A stretch of 64,000 bases of DNA from CALCHA01 sp035548175 (GTDB taxonomy: Bacteria > Planctomycetota > Phycisphaerae > WQYP01): NCBI GenBank assembly GCA_035548175.1, contig DASZTO010000007.1, positions 1 to 64,000 on the forward strand, in the 5' to 3' direction. Each line of letters begins with the position of its first letter. Within the stretch, counting starts at the first letter, position 1. Positions 15,215 to 24,279 of this stretch are shown in pieces. The translations under genes and the position numbers were made by a program. The notes under the pieces were generated by a model. The model was not told the origin of the DNA, ran no database searches, and saw only the letters and a program-made list of their open reading frames with translations.

Positions 15215-16477
15215 TCACGCTACGGCATCCCGCGCTACTCCGCCAGTCGGCCCCTGTGCCTTCCGCCGCCGATGCCTCACATCCGCCACTCCCAGGATCA
15301 GGGTCGCCGCCATCGCCGCCGCGAATGCATAGAAATAAGGCACCGATTCGCTCAACGCAAAAAGCAAGCCCATCGCAACGTTTGACAGGAACTGCCCCAA
15401 ACTCCGCGACACCGACAACAGCCCCATCCCCCGAGACAACCTCGCTCCGCCCACCAGTGAGGACGTCAGCGTCGGCTCAAACGTCTCCACCGCCCCCATC
15501 CCCAGACCCAGCACGATCACCGCCCCATAAAAAGTCACCATCGGCATGTGCAGCGCCACGCTCAGGCCGATCAACCCCGACGCCAACGCCGACGGCAGAT
15601 ACCCCAGCAGCCACAGCGAGCGCAGCGGCCGGTTTCGTATCACCGCCAGCACGTACCCGCTTACCGCCGACACGCCCAGGTAGAGCACATACGCCAGCAC
15701 GCCCATCTCGTACGCCCCCCGGTTCGCGTGTCCATTCGCCGCCGTCAGAATCGGAAACCCCAGGTTATAAAAACTGAAACCATACAAGGTCGCCGCGAAC
15801 AGCATGGCCATGAACAGCCGCCGATCCGACTTCGCATCCCGCACCTCCGCGGGAACTTCCTTCAGCGGCGTCGCCTGCGTGTACAACTTCGTCCGCTTCA
15901 CGAACAACAGCAGCACCGTCGAAATCACCAGCGGCACCGCCGCGTACAAAATGATCCTCCCCATCGGCACCCGCAGCCACAAAAACAGCATCGCCAGCAA
16001 CGCCGACAACATTCCCCCCGCAATATCCAGCGCATGCAGCATCCCGAACGCCTGCGCCCGCGCCTCCTCCGCCGTCACGTGCACCAGCAGGGCCCGCCGC
16101 GGCGGCGTCCGGAAATAGCGCGCCCACCACCCCAGCACAAACAGCAGCCCCGACGCCCACAGGTGGTGCGTCAGCCCCGAAAGCGCCATCAGCGGCAGCA
16201 GGCTGTTCCCCGCTATTGACACATATTTCTTGTCAAAGCGATCTCCGACCCGTCCCCCCACATACGCAAAAAGCGCCCCCACCCCAAAAGCGATCCCCGT
16301 GATCAGCCCGTACCAATACACCGCCCGGTGCAGTTCAAGCACCACCCACAGCGGAAACAACGCCGTCACTCCCTGATAGCCCAGGTCCGCGAAAAATGCC
16401 GAAAAATTCAATAGCCACGCATCGCCCGACAAGCGATGCAGACGATGGGAAACCTGACCCGCGTTCCCGTTTTCCAT
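15215..16477 (-). CDS. MFS transporter
   Basis: About 420 residues with a dozen hydrophobic segments and the loop 2-3 signature GGRVGDRFDKKYVS. There is a hydrophilic central loop (KRTKLYTQATPLKEVPAEVRDAKSD in outline, about 210-235) between the two six-helix halves. It resembles tetracycline/multidrug-type facilitators. The ATG at 16477 (MENGNAGQ) lies 11 bases after the DoxX stop, so the two genes are probably cotranscribed; a longer frame would overlap DoxX without support. Confidence 0.85.
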   Translation of the reverse strand: MENGNAGQVSHRLHRLSGDAWLLNFSAFFADLGYQGVTALFPLWVVLELHRAVYWYGLITGIAFGVGALFAYVGGRVGDRFDKKYVSIAGNSLLPLMALSGLTHHLWASGLLFVLGWWARYFRTPPRRALLVHVTAEEARAQAFGMLHALDIAGGMLSALLAMLFLWLRVPMGRIILYAAVPLVISTVLLLFVKRTKLYTQATPLKEVPAEVRDAKSDRRLFMAMLFAATLYGFSFYNLGFPILTAANGHANRGAYEMGVLAYVLYLGVSAVSGYVLAVIRNRPLRSLWLLGYLPSALASGLIGLSVALHMPMVTFYGAVIVLGLGMGAVETFEPTLTSSLVGGARLSRGMGLLSVSRSLGQFLSNVAMGLLFALSESVPYFYAFAAAMAATLILGVADVRHRRRKAQGPTGGVARDAVA

Positions 16478-16487
16478 TTTCGTCTGC

Positions 16488-16997
16488 TCAATCAGCCCGC
16501 GTTGATCCGCGCTGCGCCGCCCGCTCCCCACGCCGGAACAGCAGCGCGTCCAGCGACCATCCACCCGCGCCGACAATCACCAGAAACAACGCTCCCAGCC
16601 ACATCGAGAAATCCGTGCGCGATTCATGCAGCATCCCCCAAAGGCCATAATGCTTCAACGCCGGCATCCCATAGTGATGCCCCGCCAGGATCGGAAACTT
16701 CGTCGTCACGATCGCCACGCTGATCTCCATCAGCAGCACCAGCGCCGCCACGCGGGTGAGCAACCCCAGCAGCAGCAGCGCTCCGAAAACCACCTCAACG
16801 CCCGCCACAAATGGCCCCATCACCTGCGGCGCGGGAATGGCTGGGATTTGCGCAAAACGACCCGCCGCCTGTTCCGCCGGATAGACAAACTTCCCGATCC
16901 CTTCCGCCAGGAACACCCATCCCACCAGCAGACGAATCAGGATCACCGCCCTCGGCGCGGTCGTGGTCGCACAGGTCTTCAAAAAGTTCACGATCAC
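16488..16997 (-). CDS. DoxX-family membrane protein
   Basis: About 169 residues with four hydrophobic segments. It has the family core LIRLLVGWVFLAEGIGKFVYP near the start and GALLLLGLLTRVAALVLL in the middle. DoxX proteins are small quinone-linked or oxidative-stress membrane proteins of varied roles. GTG at 16997 follows GAGAGG; GTG at 16991 is equally possible and a frame back to 17072 is open. Confidence 0.82.
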   Translation of the reverse strand: MIVNFLKTCATTTAPRAVILIRLLVGWVFLAEGIGKFVYPAEQAAGRFAQIPAIPAPQVMGPFVAGVEVVFGALLLLGLLTRVAALVLLMEISVAIVTTKFPILAGHHYGMPALKHYGLWGMLHESRTDFSMWLGALFLVIVGAGGWSLDALLFRRGERAAQRGSTRAD

Positions 16998-17278
16998 CTC
17001 ACCTCTCAGGGACCCATCCGTCAGTCCCAAACAATGAATGCTCCGAGCCCATGCAGCATGTCTTTCCCTCAAGCGTAAGGCACCCCGTGCATGATTCCAA
17101 GCTAAGAATCCTTCGCCTCCAACCCGCGGCCATCGCTCCGCGCCGCGCCCGAACCTTGCAGTTCAACCTCCCATCGGCGTGCGGACAAAATTCGCATGTA
17201 CCGATCACTCGGTAACAACACCCCTTACCATTTTGCTACACTTACACCTCCAGCAGACGCTCACAGCAAAGGCCCCGC

Positions 17279-17755
17279 ATGCCCGCCAAATCCCTCCCGC
17301 TGCCCACCATCGACCCTTCCGTCTGGTACGCCCATGGTCTCCGATTCGCGTGCACCCAGTGCGGCAACTGCTGCTCCGGCGGCCCGGGCTTCGTGTGGAT
17401 CACCGAAGAGGACATGCACCGCATCGCCGACCACCTCAAGATCCCCCTCGAGCAATTTACCCGCACCTACGTCCGCCGCATCGGCAACGAATTCTCCCTC
17501 ACCGAGAAACCCAACTACGACTGCACCTTCCTCACCCGCGACGCCTCCGGAAAAACCGGCTGCTCCATCTACCCCGTCCGCCCCACCCAGTGCCGCACGT
17601 GGCCCTTCTGGGACCACAACCTCCGCTCCCCCTCCGCCTGGAAATACGCCAGCGAACGCGGTGCCGGTTGCCCCGGCATGTGCGATGCCGACGCCCCGCT
17701 TTACCCCCTCGATCACATCGAAAAATGCCGCCAACATCCCGAAAGCCCGCACTGA
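17279..17755 (+). CDS. YkgJ-family cysteine-cluster protein
   Basis: A 158-residue YkgJ (CxxCxxCC) protein. FACTQCGNCCSGGPGF gives three of the cluster cysteines near residue 25, and later GCSIYPVRPTQCRTWPFW completes the metal site. The family probably binds a Zn or Fe-S centre; its biochemical role is not established. Its stop lies four bases before the ATG of a second YkgJ gene, so the two are in tandem. Confidence 0.9.
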   Translation: MPAKSLPLPTIDPSVWYAHGLRFACTQCGNCCSGGPGFVWITEEDMHRIADHLKIPLEQFTRTYVRRIGNEFSLTEKPNYDCTFLTRDASGKTGCSIYPVRPTQCRTWPFWDHNLRSPSAWKYASERGAGCPGMCDADAPLYPLDHIEKCRQHPESPH

Positions 17756-17756
17756 C

Positions 17757-17846
17757 GAATGACAAATTCCAAAATGACAAATGACAAATCAGATTCGCCC
17801 GCCCCCGCGCCTCCCCATTTGTCATTTGGCATTTGTCATTTGTCAC
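17757..17846. repeat. inverted pair of ATTTGTCATTT-type repeats at a gene start
   Basis: AATGACAAATTCCAAAATGAC (first 20 bases from 17758) and further ATGACAAAT words to about 17788 face the opposite-orientation words ATTTGTCATTTGGCATTTG from about 17817 to 17846. The pair could fold into a long hairpin in the mRNA. It lies at, and is translated as, the N-terminus of the second ykgJ gene. Confidence 0.8.
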
Positions 17847-18313
17847 TGAGCGATGAAGTCGCCGCGATCCTCGCCGACGCCGACGCCGACATCGCCGCGC
17901 GCAAGCCCGTCTGCCGCGCCTCGGGCAACTGCTGCAAATTCGAACAGCACGGCCACCGCCTTTACGTCACCGCCGCCGAATTGATCCACTTCGCCCGCAG
18001 CCACGCGAAACCACCAATCGGCGATCGGCAATCCGCAATGGGCGACGTTTCGCTCCCCCAATTCTTCGCCCAGTCCGCTCCCACCGGGTGCCCTTACCAG
18101 GTCGACAACCTCTGCACCGCCCGCGACGCCCGCCCGCTGGGCTGCCGCATTTACTTCTGCGACGCCAACACCCAATCCTGGCAGAATGACGTCTACGAAA
18201 AATACCACCGCCGCCTCCGCGATTTGCACGACCGTTTTGCCCTTCCGTACCGTTACATCGAATGGCGCGCCGCGCTGCGTGAATTGCTCCCGAACGATTC
18301 CGCTGTAACATGA
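17759..18313 (+). CDS. second YkgJ-family cysteine-cluster protein
   Basis: Up to 184 residues. The cluster motif is CRASGNCCKFEQHGHRLYV, followed by GCPYQVDNLCTARDARPLGCRIYFC. The first roughly 30 residues (MTNSKMTNDK...) are translation of the ATTTGTCATT repeats, so the true start may be a TTG or CTG near 17836-17850. A further inserted stretch, KPPIGDRQSAMGD (about 18010-18045), is coded by GCAATCCGCAATG-type words between the cluster and the rest of the protein. Two repeat families are thus tolerated in one gene. Confidence 0.83.
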   Translation: MTNSKMTNDKSDSPAPAPPHLSFGICHLSLSDEVAAILADADADIAARKPVCRASGNCCKFEQHGHRLYVTAAELIHFARSHAKPPIGDRQSAMGDVSLPQFFAQSAPTGCPYQVDNLCTARDARPLGCRIYFCDANTQSWQNDVYEKYHRRLRDLHDRFALPYRYIEWRAALRELLPNDSAVT

Positions 18314-18335
18314 GCTGTTCCCGCCGGAGGCCCTC

Positions 18336-19559
18336 ATGCGAACAGCCGCCATCCTGTTGATCCCCGCCGCCCTCGCGTCCCTCGGCGCCGCCGCCGCCAT
18401 CCGCTCCGCCACATCCCACCAGCTCAGCGCCCCCACATCGCCGCCTCCCATGGCCCGCAACATCGACAAAGCCCTCGACGCCCCCCTCTCCATCACCTTC
18501 CAGAACGATCCGCTCATCAAAGTGTTCGCCGGCCTGCGCACGAAAACCAACACCAACCTCATCATCAACTGGCCCGCCTTCGCCAAGGCCGGCATCACGC
18601 ACGACACGCCGCTCACCCTCAAGCTCACCGCCGCCCCCTATGAAGAAGTGCTCCGCTGCATTCTTTTTTCCCTGCCCTTCAAAGACACCACCGGCAATTA
18701 TGAAGTCGGCGACAACACCGTCGAGCTCACCACCAACGCCGACATCGCCAAAGCCGCCGACCCCCAGATTTATTCCATCCAGCGCGCCGTTGTCTTCAAC
18801 CCCACGGGCCTCGCCGATCCCGGCCAGCAGGCCCAGCATGCGCAGCTCGTCGAAAAGGTCCTCCGGGCCGAACTGCTCCGCCAGGGAGAATATCTCGATC
18901 CGCCCAACGCCCCCGCGAAAAATCGCACCGGGCATCAGATCGCCGTGCGCAAGCTCTCGCTCGCCGCCGACGTTTCCGATCGCGGCCACGACATCATCGA
19001 AAACGTCCTCCAGCTGTTCGCCCAGCCCAGCAAAGTGACGATGCTGCCCAAAGCGCTGATCCAGACCGTCGCCGCCCGAAAGGCGGCCGAGACGTTCAGC
19101 AAATCCGTGCATTCGCCCGCGGATCTCCTCGACCTCGCCCGGAACCTCGAGAAAATCCCCGGCCTCAATGTGATCCTCATGCCCGGCGCCCGCGAAGCGT
19201 TCGCCAGGCAGGCTGCCGCACCTCCCGATCTCGACCACTTCATCACCCCCGGCGGCACCGTCGTCATCGGCACGTGGGAGGAAGTGGCGCCGCATCACCC
19301 GCTGGTCATTTACGATCTTCGAGACATCATCAAGCGCACCATCGCGCGCTCGGTCAAACGACCGCCGCCGAATCCGCAGCAGATTCAAGATGAAGTCGTG
19401 GCGGCGCTCAAGGAAAAAGTGCCCGCGCCCGACAATCAGAAATGGGGCGATATCGGCACGCCGGCGGTCATGGTGCCCTCCGACGGAATTCTCATCGTCG
19501 TCGCTCCCTTCGCGACGCACCAGCAAATCGCCCAGGCGCTCACGCAGGCGTATCGATGA
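18336..19559 (+). CDS. exported STN/secretin N-domain-like protein
   Basis: A 407-residue protein with a signal peptide (AAILLIPAALASLGAAAA). The segment LDAPLSITFQNDPLIKVFAGL then LTLKLTAAPYEEVLRCILF (about 48-115) resembles the short STN/secretin N-domain often found in planctomycete exported proteins. The rest is unrecognised, with a second related-looking piece near 230-270. It may work with envelope secretion machinery, but no secretin pore domain is present. Confidence 0.65.
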   Translation: MRTAAILLIPAALASLGAAAAIRSATSHQLSAPTSPPPMARNIDKALDAPLSITFQNDPLIKVFAGLRTKTNTNLIINWPAFAKAGITHDTPLTLKLTAAPYEEVLRCILFSLPFKDTTGNYEVGDNTVELTTNADIAKAADPQIYSIQRAVVFNPTGLADPGQQAQHAQLVEKVLRAELLRQGEYLDPPNAPAKNRTGHQIAVRKLSLAADVSDRGHDIIENVLQLFAQPSKVTMLPKALIQTVAARKAAETFSKSVHSPADLLDLARNLEKIPGLNVILMPGAREAFARQAAAPPDLDHFITPGGTVVIGTWEEVAPHHPLVIYDLRDIIKRTIARSVKRPPPNPQQIQDEVVAALKEKVPAPDNQKWGDIGTPAVMVPSDGILIVVAPFATHQQIAQALTQAYR

Positions 19560-19574
19560 GCGCTGAGTGCTGAA

Positions 19575-19630
19575 TTTTACGTTTCACACCCCTTGCTTCG
19601 CGTTTTGAATTTTGCGTTTTGCGTTTTGGA
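19575..19630. repeat. CGTTTTG-type repeat
   Basis: Words TTTTACGTTTC, CGCGTTTTGAA, TTTTGCGTTTT and GCGTTTTGG in front of the TPR gene start (19639). The same family (GTTTTGCGTTTTGAG) lies in front of ribBA at about 47974-48012. In both places the words end within 10-20 bases of the ATG. Confidence 0.7.
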
Positions 19631-19638
19631 TCCCCCTC

Positions 19639-19947
19639 ATGCCGACGATCGAACAACTCCAATCCCTCCTCGCCACCGACCCACACGATTCCTTTCTCCT
19701 CTACGGCCTGGCGATGGAGCTCGCCCGCCAGAACCGCCTGCCCGAATCGCTCGACACCTTCAGCAAACTCCGCGAAGCGCATCCCACGTACATTCCCGCC
19801 TGGTTCATGGGCGCCCGCACGCTCGAACAAGCCGGCGAGACCGAAGCGGCCAAAGCTCTGTACCAGGAAGGCATCGCCCTGGCCAATCGCACCGGCGACA
19901 CCCACGCCGCGTCCGAAATGTCCGCCGCCCTCGCAATGCTCGAATAA
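19639..19947 (+). CDS. small TPR protein
   Basis: About 102 residues, two to three tetratricopeptide helical hairpins (DSFLLYGLAMELARQNRLPES, in outline; PAWFMGARTLEQAGETEAAK). No other domain. The ATG at 19639 (MPTIEQL) is chosen over an upstream one because the extra residues come from the CGTTTTG repeat. Probably a protein-protein interaction module. Confidence 0.8.
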   Translation: MPTIEQLQSLLATDPHDSFLLYGLAMELARQNRLPESLDTFSKLREAHPTYIPAWFMGARTLEQAGETEAAKALYQEGIALANRTGDTHAASEMSAALAMLE

Positions 19948-19954
19948 CCGACGG

Positions 19955-20192
19955 GAACCGTCCACAAATCCACACAAATGCCCACAAATGGATCGTGTCT
20001 GGATTCGAGCCAACCCTGTGGGACGCAGCGTGTCAGAAAAAAATAAAAATATAAAGAAAAGAAGACCAGTTCAGCGCCTGGCAGACAGAACAGCGCTACA
20101 AGTTGAAATCATTTGTGAAAATTTGTGTCCATTTGTGGACAATTCCCGTCGTCGTCTTCGTGCTTTTCGTGCCTTTCGTGGCCATTTACGTC
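19955..20192. repeat. facing pair of CACAAAT / ATTTGTG repeats between convergent genes
   Basis: TCCACAAAT, CCACACAAAT and GCCCACAAAT words (19960-19990) follow the TPR stop codon. In the opposite orientation CATTTGTGAA, ATTTGTGTCC, ATTTGTGGAC and then CTTTTCGTGCC/TTTCGTGGCC with tail ATTTACGTC (20110-20192) end four bases from the Fur stop codon (20196). The A-rich strand is the sense strand for both genes. Confidence 0.82.
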
Positions 20193-20195
20193 AAA

Positions 20196-20645
20196 TCACT
20201 GGCACCGCGGACACGACCCGTGCAGCACGACTTCCGGATACTCCACCGCATACCGCGGTCCCACTCCCAGGCTCCGCACCAGATCCTTGGGCACCGCCGC
20301 ATCCCTCAGGCATTCCACGCGCCCGCACGTGTCGCATACGAAGTGCGGATGCTGATGGCGCGATCCCCCGTCCGCAGGCTCGAGCGCATAACGCCACACC
20401 CGGTCCTCACCGCGCACCCGATGGATCACCCCCTTGCGCGTGAAGGTGTTGAGCGTCCGATACACCGTCACCGCATCGCTATGCGGGGGCAGCTTTTCCA
20501 GAATCTCCATCGCGCCCAGCGGACGACCGCTGTGCGCCAGCACTTCCAGCACCCCCCCGCGCGACGGCGTTCGCCGCAGTTTCGCCTGCTTGAGCAGCTT
20601 GTCGATCAGGGCGTCGTCCGCGGAATTGGGCGTGTGGCCGGCCAT
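20196..20645 (-). CDS. Fur-family metal-responsive regulator
   Basis: A 149-residue Fur/Zur/PerR-type repressor. The winged helix (about 10-85) has RRTPSRGGVLEVLA and DAVTVYRTLNTFTRKGVIHRV. The dimerisation domain has HQHPHFVCDTCGRVECL and the C-terminal CPRC, giving the two CxxC structural zinc site. Which metal or peroxide it senses cannot be decided. It lies alone, divergent from a methyltransferase gene. Confidence 0.93.
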   Translation of the reverse strand: MAGHTPNSADDALIDKLLKQAKLRRTPSRGGVLEVLAHSGRPLGAMEILEKLPPHSDAVTVYRTLNTFTRKGVIHRVRGEDRVWRYALEPADGGSRHQHPHFVCDTCGRVECLRDAAVPKDLVRSLGVGPRYAVEYPEVVLHGSCPRCQ

Positions 20646-20732
20646 GAAATCATCTTAGCCGCCGCCCCATCCCCGGCCAAACATCCGCCCCGCCGCCTTC
20701 CCGCGTAATACCCTCGCCGTCCTCCGCGAGAT

Positions 20733-21653
20733 ATGCTTATGCCCGCCATGAAATCCTACACCTCCACCAAGATCGGCCTGATGGCCCGCATGCGCGAAGG
20801 CCTCCACCTTTACCGCCAGCACGCCAAGGACATCCCCGAGCAGGTCCGCATCACCATCGAACGCCTCCGCCACCTCGAAACGCTCGTCCGCGAACACACC
20901 GGCCTCACCGTCGAAAACGTGCGCGTCCTCGAGATCGGCCCGGGGCAAAAACTCCGCCAGATGCTTTACTTCGCCTGCAAAAACCAGGTCGTCGGCATCG
21001 ACCTCGACGTCATTCCCGTCGGCCTGCGACCCGGCCCCTACCTCGCCATGCTGCGCACCAACGGTTTTATTCGCACCGGCAAAACCGTCACCCGCAAACT
21101 TCTCCGCCTCGATGCCGCCTTCACACGCGAACTGCTGAATCAACTCGGCGCCGCGGAAACCCCACGCCTCGACATCCGCCAGATGGACGCCACGAAGATG
21201 GCCCTCCCCGATGGCTCTTTCGATTTCGTCTTCTCCACCAGCGTCTTCGAGCACCTCCCCGATCCCGCCAAAGTTCTCGACGAGGTCATCCGCGTCCTCC
21301 GCCCCGGCGGCGCCGTCTGCATCTCGCTCCACCTCTTCACCAGCGACAACGGCATCCACGATCCCCGCATTTTCTCCGGCCACCGCGACGGAATCCCCCT
21401 CTGGTCCCACCTCCGCCCCGCCCACCAGCACAAGGTCGCCCCCAACACCTACCTCAACAAACTCCGCCTGCCCCAATGGGAAGCGCTCTTCCAGGAAAAA
21501 ATGCCCACCGTCCGCCTCGAACGCATGCAATACGCCCGCGATCACTTCCTCGCCGAAGCCCAAAAACTCCACGCCACCGGCGAACTCCGCGACTACACCG
21601 AAGACGAACTGATCACGGTCGACCTCGTCGCCATCTGGCAAAAACCCGCCTGA
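20733..21653 (+). CDS. class I SAM-dependent methyltransferase
   Basis: About 300 residues. Motif I is VRVLEIGPGQKLRQML (about 65-80), motif II VVGIDLDVIPVGL, then FDFVFSTSVFEHLPDPAKVL and RVLRPGGAVCISLHLF, the pattern of Methyltransf_11 enzymes. The substrate is unknown; such proteins often modify lipids or sugars. The start could be 20733 or the ATG at 20748; neither has a clear Shine-Dalgarno sequence. Confidence 0.85.
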   Translation: MLMPAMKSYTSTKIGLMARMREGLHLYRQHAKDIPEQVRITIERLRHLETLVREHTGLTVENVRVLEIGPGQKLRQMLYFACKNQVVGIDLDVIPVGLRPGPYLAMLRTNGFIRTGKTVTRKLLRLDAAFTRELLNQLGAAETPRLDIRQMDATKMALPDGSFDFVFSTSVFEHLPDPAKVLDEVIRVLRPGGAVCISLHLFTSDNGIHDPRIFSGHRDGIPLWSHLRPAHQHKVAPNTYLNKLRLPQWEALFQEKMPTVRLERMQYARDHFLAEAQKLHATGELRDYTEDELITVDLVAIWQKPA

Positions 21654-21657
21654 ACGT

Positions 21658-21908
21658 CACGGCCCACAAATGCACACCAATACGCACAAATAGTCTGCCC
21701 CTCGCCCGAGCGTCCCCTCCCAACAACCCCACTTCTTCGCCCCGCAACAGAATTCATGGACCTAACTTTCGTGCTTCTCGTGCCTTTCGTGCTAATTTAC
21801 GTCGTCGTCGGTGGGGGGGGCCGTCGTCGTCGTTCCTCCGTGCCCTCCGTGTGCTCCGTGGTTTTTTGGTTGCGGCTTCGCCGCGCTGTGTTTTTCGTGG
21901 CTATTTAC
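21658..21908. repeat. facing repeat cluster between convergent methyltransferase and rlmN genes
   Basis: GCCCACAAAT, GCACACCAAT and ACGCACAAAT words begin five bases after the methyltransferase stop. Facing them are CTTTCGTGCTT, CTCGTGCC, TTTCGTGCT with tail AATTTACGTCGTC (about 21766-21811), CCTCCGTGCC, CTCCGTGTG, CTCCGTGG (about 21835-21862) and TTTTTCGTGGCTATTTACC, whose tail contains the rlmN TAA codon (21905-21907). Confidence 0.82.
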
Positions 21909-23032
21909 CGCCCGTTCACCGTCAGCGCCGCGCCCCGCCGATCCTGCCGCGCCAACTGCCCGCACGCCGCCGCAATCTCCCGCCCGCGGCTCTTGCGCAC
22001 ATGCACGTTCACCCCCGCGCTCCGCAAAATGTTCTGAAACCCAAACACCACCTGCCCGCTCGGCCGCTTGAATCCCAGCTCCGGCACCTCGTTGTAATAA
22101 ATCAGATTCACGTTCGCCCGCAGCTTCTTCGCCACCTGCGCCAATTCCCGCGCATGCTCCGGCAACGTGTTTACCCCCTCCAGCATGATGTACTCCAGCG
22201 TCACCTCTCGTCCCGTCTTCTCAAAATAATATTTCCCCGCCTCCACAATCTGCTCGATCGAAATCTTGTTCGCCCACGGAATGATCCGCTTCCGCAATTC
22301 GTCATTGGGCGCATGCAGCGAAATCGCCAGCGTCACCGGCAACCCTTCCTCCGCCAGCCGCTTCATCTGCGGCGGCAGCCCCACCGTGCTCACCGTGATC
22401 TTCCGCCCGCTGATGTGAAACGCCCACGGCGCCATCAGCACCTTCACCGCCGCCACCGTCACCGCATAATTCGCCAACGGCTCCCCCATCCCCATGAACA
22501 CAATGTTCGTCAGCCGATGCCCGGGCCCCTCGCGCGGCAGCTTGTGCGTCAACCGCAACGCCTCCTCCACCACCTGCCCCACCGTCAAATTCCCCTGCAA
22601 CCCCTCCATCCCGGACGCACAAAACGCGCATCCCACCGGACATCCCACCTGCGTCGACAAACACGCCGTCCGCCGCGTCGCCACCACCGTGTTGCCATAC
22701 TCATCGCATTGATCATCATCGCACGGAATCATCACGCATTCGGTCAGCCCGCCGCCCTTCCCTTCGCCGGGCTCCTCCGGCCACTTGAGCAGCAGCTTCT
22801 GCGTCCCATCCGGGGCCACCAGGTCCCGCTGCACCGCGCTGGTAAAAATCTCGAACTGCTCGCCCAGCACCGCCCGGTCCCCCTTCGACAAATTCGTCAT
22901 CTCCTCAAACGTCGTCGCCCGCTTCTGATACACCCACTCCATCACCTGCTTCGCGCGAAACTTCGCCATCCCCAACTCCGCGAGCCGCTCCCCCAACTCC
23001 TCCAACGTCAGCGATAACACATGCGTTTTCAT
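21905..23032 (-). CDS. rlmN: 23S rRNA (adenine-2503) C2-methyltransferase / tRNA A37
   Basis: A 375-residue radical-SAM methyl synthase. The CxxxCxxC cluster motif is TQVGCPVGCAFCASG (about 125-140). GEPL and SLHAPND follow, and the reactive cysteine is expected in the VNVHVRKSRGREIAAACGQL region (last third). The N-terminal helical RNA-binding part (ELGMAKFRAKQVMEWVYQK) is present. The ATG at 23032 (MKTHVLSL) is preferred over an earlier one without family support. The stop codon is inside a dispersed repeat. Confidence 0.95.
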   Translation of the reverse strand: MKTHVLSLTLEELGERLAELGMAKFRAKQVMEWVYQKRATTFEEMTNLSKGDRAVLGEQFEIFTSAVQRDLVAPDGTQKLLLKWPEEPGEGKGGGLTECVMIPCDDDQCDEYGNTVVATRRTACLSTQVGCPVGCAFCASGMEGLQGNLTVGQVVEEALRLTHKLPREGPGHRLTNIVFMGMGEPLANYAVTVAAVKVLMAPWAFHISGRKITVSTVGLPPQMKRLAEEGLPVTLAISLHAPNDELRKRIIPWANKISIEQIVEAGKYYFEKTGREVTLEYIMLEGVNTLPEHARELAQVAKKLRANVNLIYYNEVPELGFKRPSGQVVFGFQNILRSAGVNVHVRKSRGREIAAACGQLARQDRRGAALTVNGR

Positions 23033-23207
23033 CCCCACAGTATACGCCTCCAGCCGGCCGGCCGCCCCCTCAAGCCTGCCGTCAAACCTTGTATTTGCTT
23101 CGCAATTTTGCAGCTTCACTTCCTTTCATGCATGTTCCACGCTCCGCGGCTCCCTTATACAATTCCCTGCATTCCCCATACCCATCACTCTCACCGGAGG
23201 CCCCCTC

Positions 23208-24236
23208 ATGCCCGCCCCCGACGCCCCATCCGTCCCACCGCACATCCAGCTCATCCAGATGTCCACCGCGCACTGGGTCTCGCAAATCCTCTACGTCGCC
23301 GCGAAACTCAACCTCGCCGACCGCCTCGCCGCCGCCCCCAAAACCGCCGACGAACTCGCCCCGCTCACCGCCGCTCACGCCCCGTCCCTCTACCGCCTCT
23401 TGCGCGCCCTCGCCAACCTCGGCATCCTTACCGAAAGCTCCGACCACCACTTCGCCCTCACACCCCTCGGCCAGGCCCTTCAATCCAGTGCCCCCGGCGC
23501 CGCCCACGCCACTATCCTCACCATGGCCGGCGACTGGATCCGCGCCGCCATGAGCCAGCTCCTCTACTCCGTGCAAACCGGCAAACCCGGCTTCGATCAC
23601 GCCTTCGGCATGCCCGTCTTCGACTGGCTCGCCCAGCACCCCGAAGAGGCCTCCCTCTTCAGTCAAACCATGATCGGCGTCCACGGCGCCGAGCCCGACG
23701 CCGTCGCCGCCTCTTACGACTTCTCCCCATTCAACACCCTCATCGACGTCGGCGGCGCCACCGGCAACCTCCTCGCCGCCATCCTCGCCCGCCACCCCCA
23801 ACCCCGCGGCATCCTCTTCGACCTCCCCCACGTCGTCCGCGACGCCCCCGCGCTCCTCGCCTCCAAAAACCTCACCGACCGCATCTCCATCCACCCCGGC
23901 AGCTTCTTCGACACCATCCCCCTCGGCGCCGACGCCTACCTCCTCTCCCACATCATCCACGACTGGTCCGAAGAAAAAGCCCTCGCCATCCTCGCCAACG
24001 TCCGCAACGCCATGAAACCCACCGCCAAACTCCTCCTCATCGAAATGGTCCTCCCCCCCGGCGACACCCCGCACCCCGGAAAAATGCTCGACATCATGAT
24101 GCTCGTCGGCCCCGGCGGCCAGGAACGCACCGAACCGCAGTACGCCGCCCTCCTTGCCAAAGCCCGCCTGCGCCTCACCCGCGTCGTGCCCACGCAATCC
24201 GCCGCCAGCATCGTCGAAGCGGCGCCCGCCAACTGA
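23208..24236 (+). CDS. O-methyltransferase, acetylserotonin/hydroxyneurosporene type
   Basis: A 342-residue SAM-dependent O-methyltransferase. The N-terminal winged-helix dimerisation domain (about 10-95) has LYRLLRALANLGILTE. The catalytic domain has TLIDVGGATGNLLAAIL (motif I), GILFDLPHVV, GADAYLLSHIIHDWSEEKAL with the catalytic His-Asp pair, and LLLIEMVLPPG. Small hydroxylated secondary metabolites or carotenoids are usual substrates. GGAGG precedes the ATG. Confidence 0.92.
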   Translation: MPAPDAPSVPPHIQLIQMSTAHWVSQILYVAAKLNLADRLAAAPKTADELAPLTAAHAPSLYRLLRALANLGILTESSDHHFALTPLGQALQSSAPGAAHATILTMAGDWIRAAMSQLLYSVQTGKPGFDHAFGMPVFDWLAQHPEEASLFSQTMIGVHGAEPDAVAASYDFSPFNTLIDVGGATGNLLAAILARHPQPRGILFDLPHVVRDAPALLASKNLTDRISIHPGSFFDTIPLGADAYLLSHIIHDWSEEKALAILANVRNAMKPTAKLLLIEMVLPPGDTPHPGKMLDIMMLVGPGGQERTEPQYAALLAKARLRLTRVVPTQSAASIVEAAPAN

Positions 24237-24279
24237 ACAACCACACGTCTCCGCATCGCCACGATCCGAGGCCCTCGCG

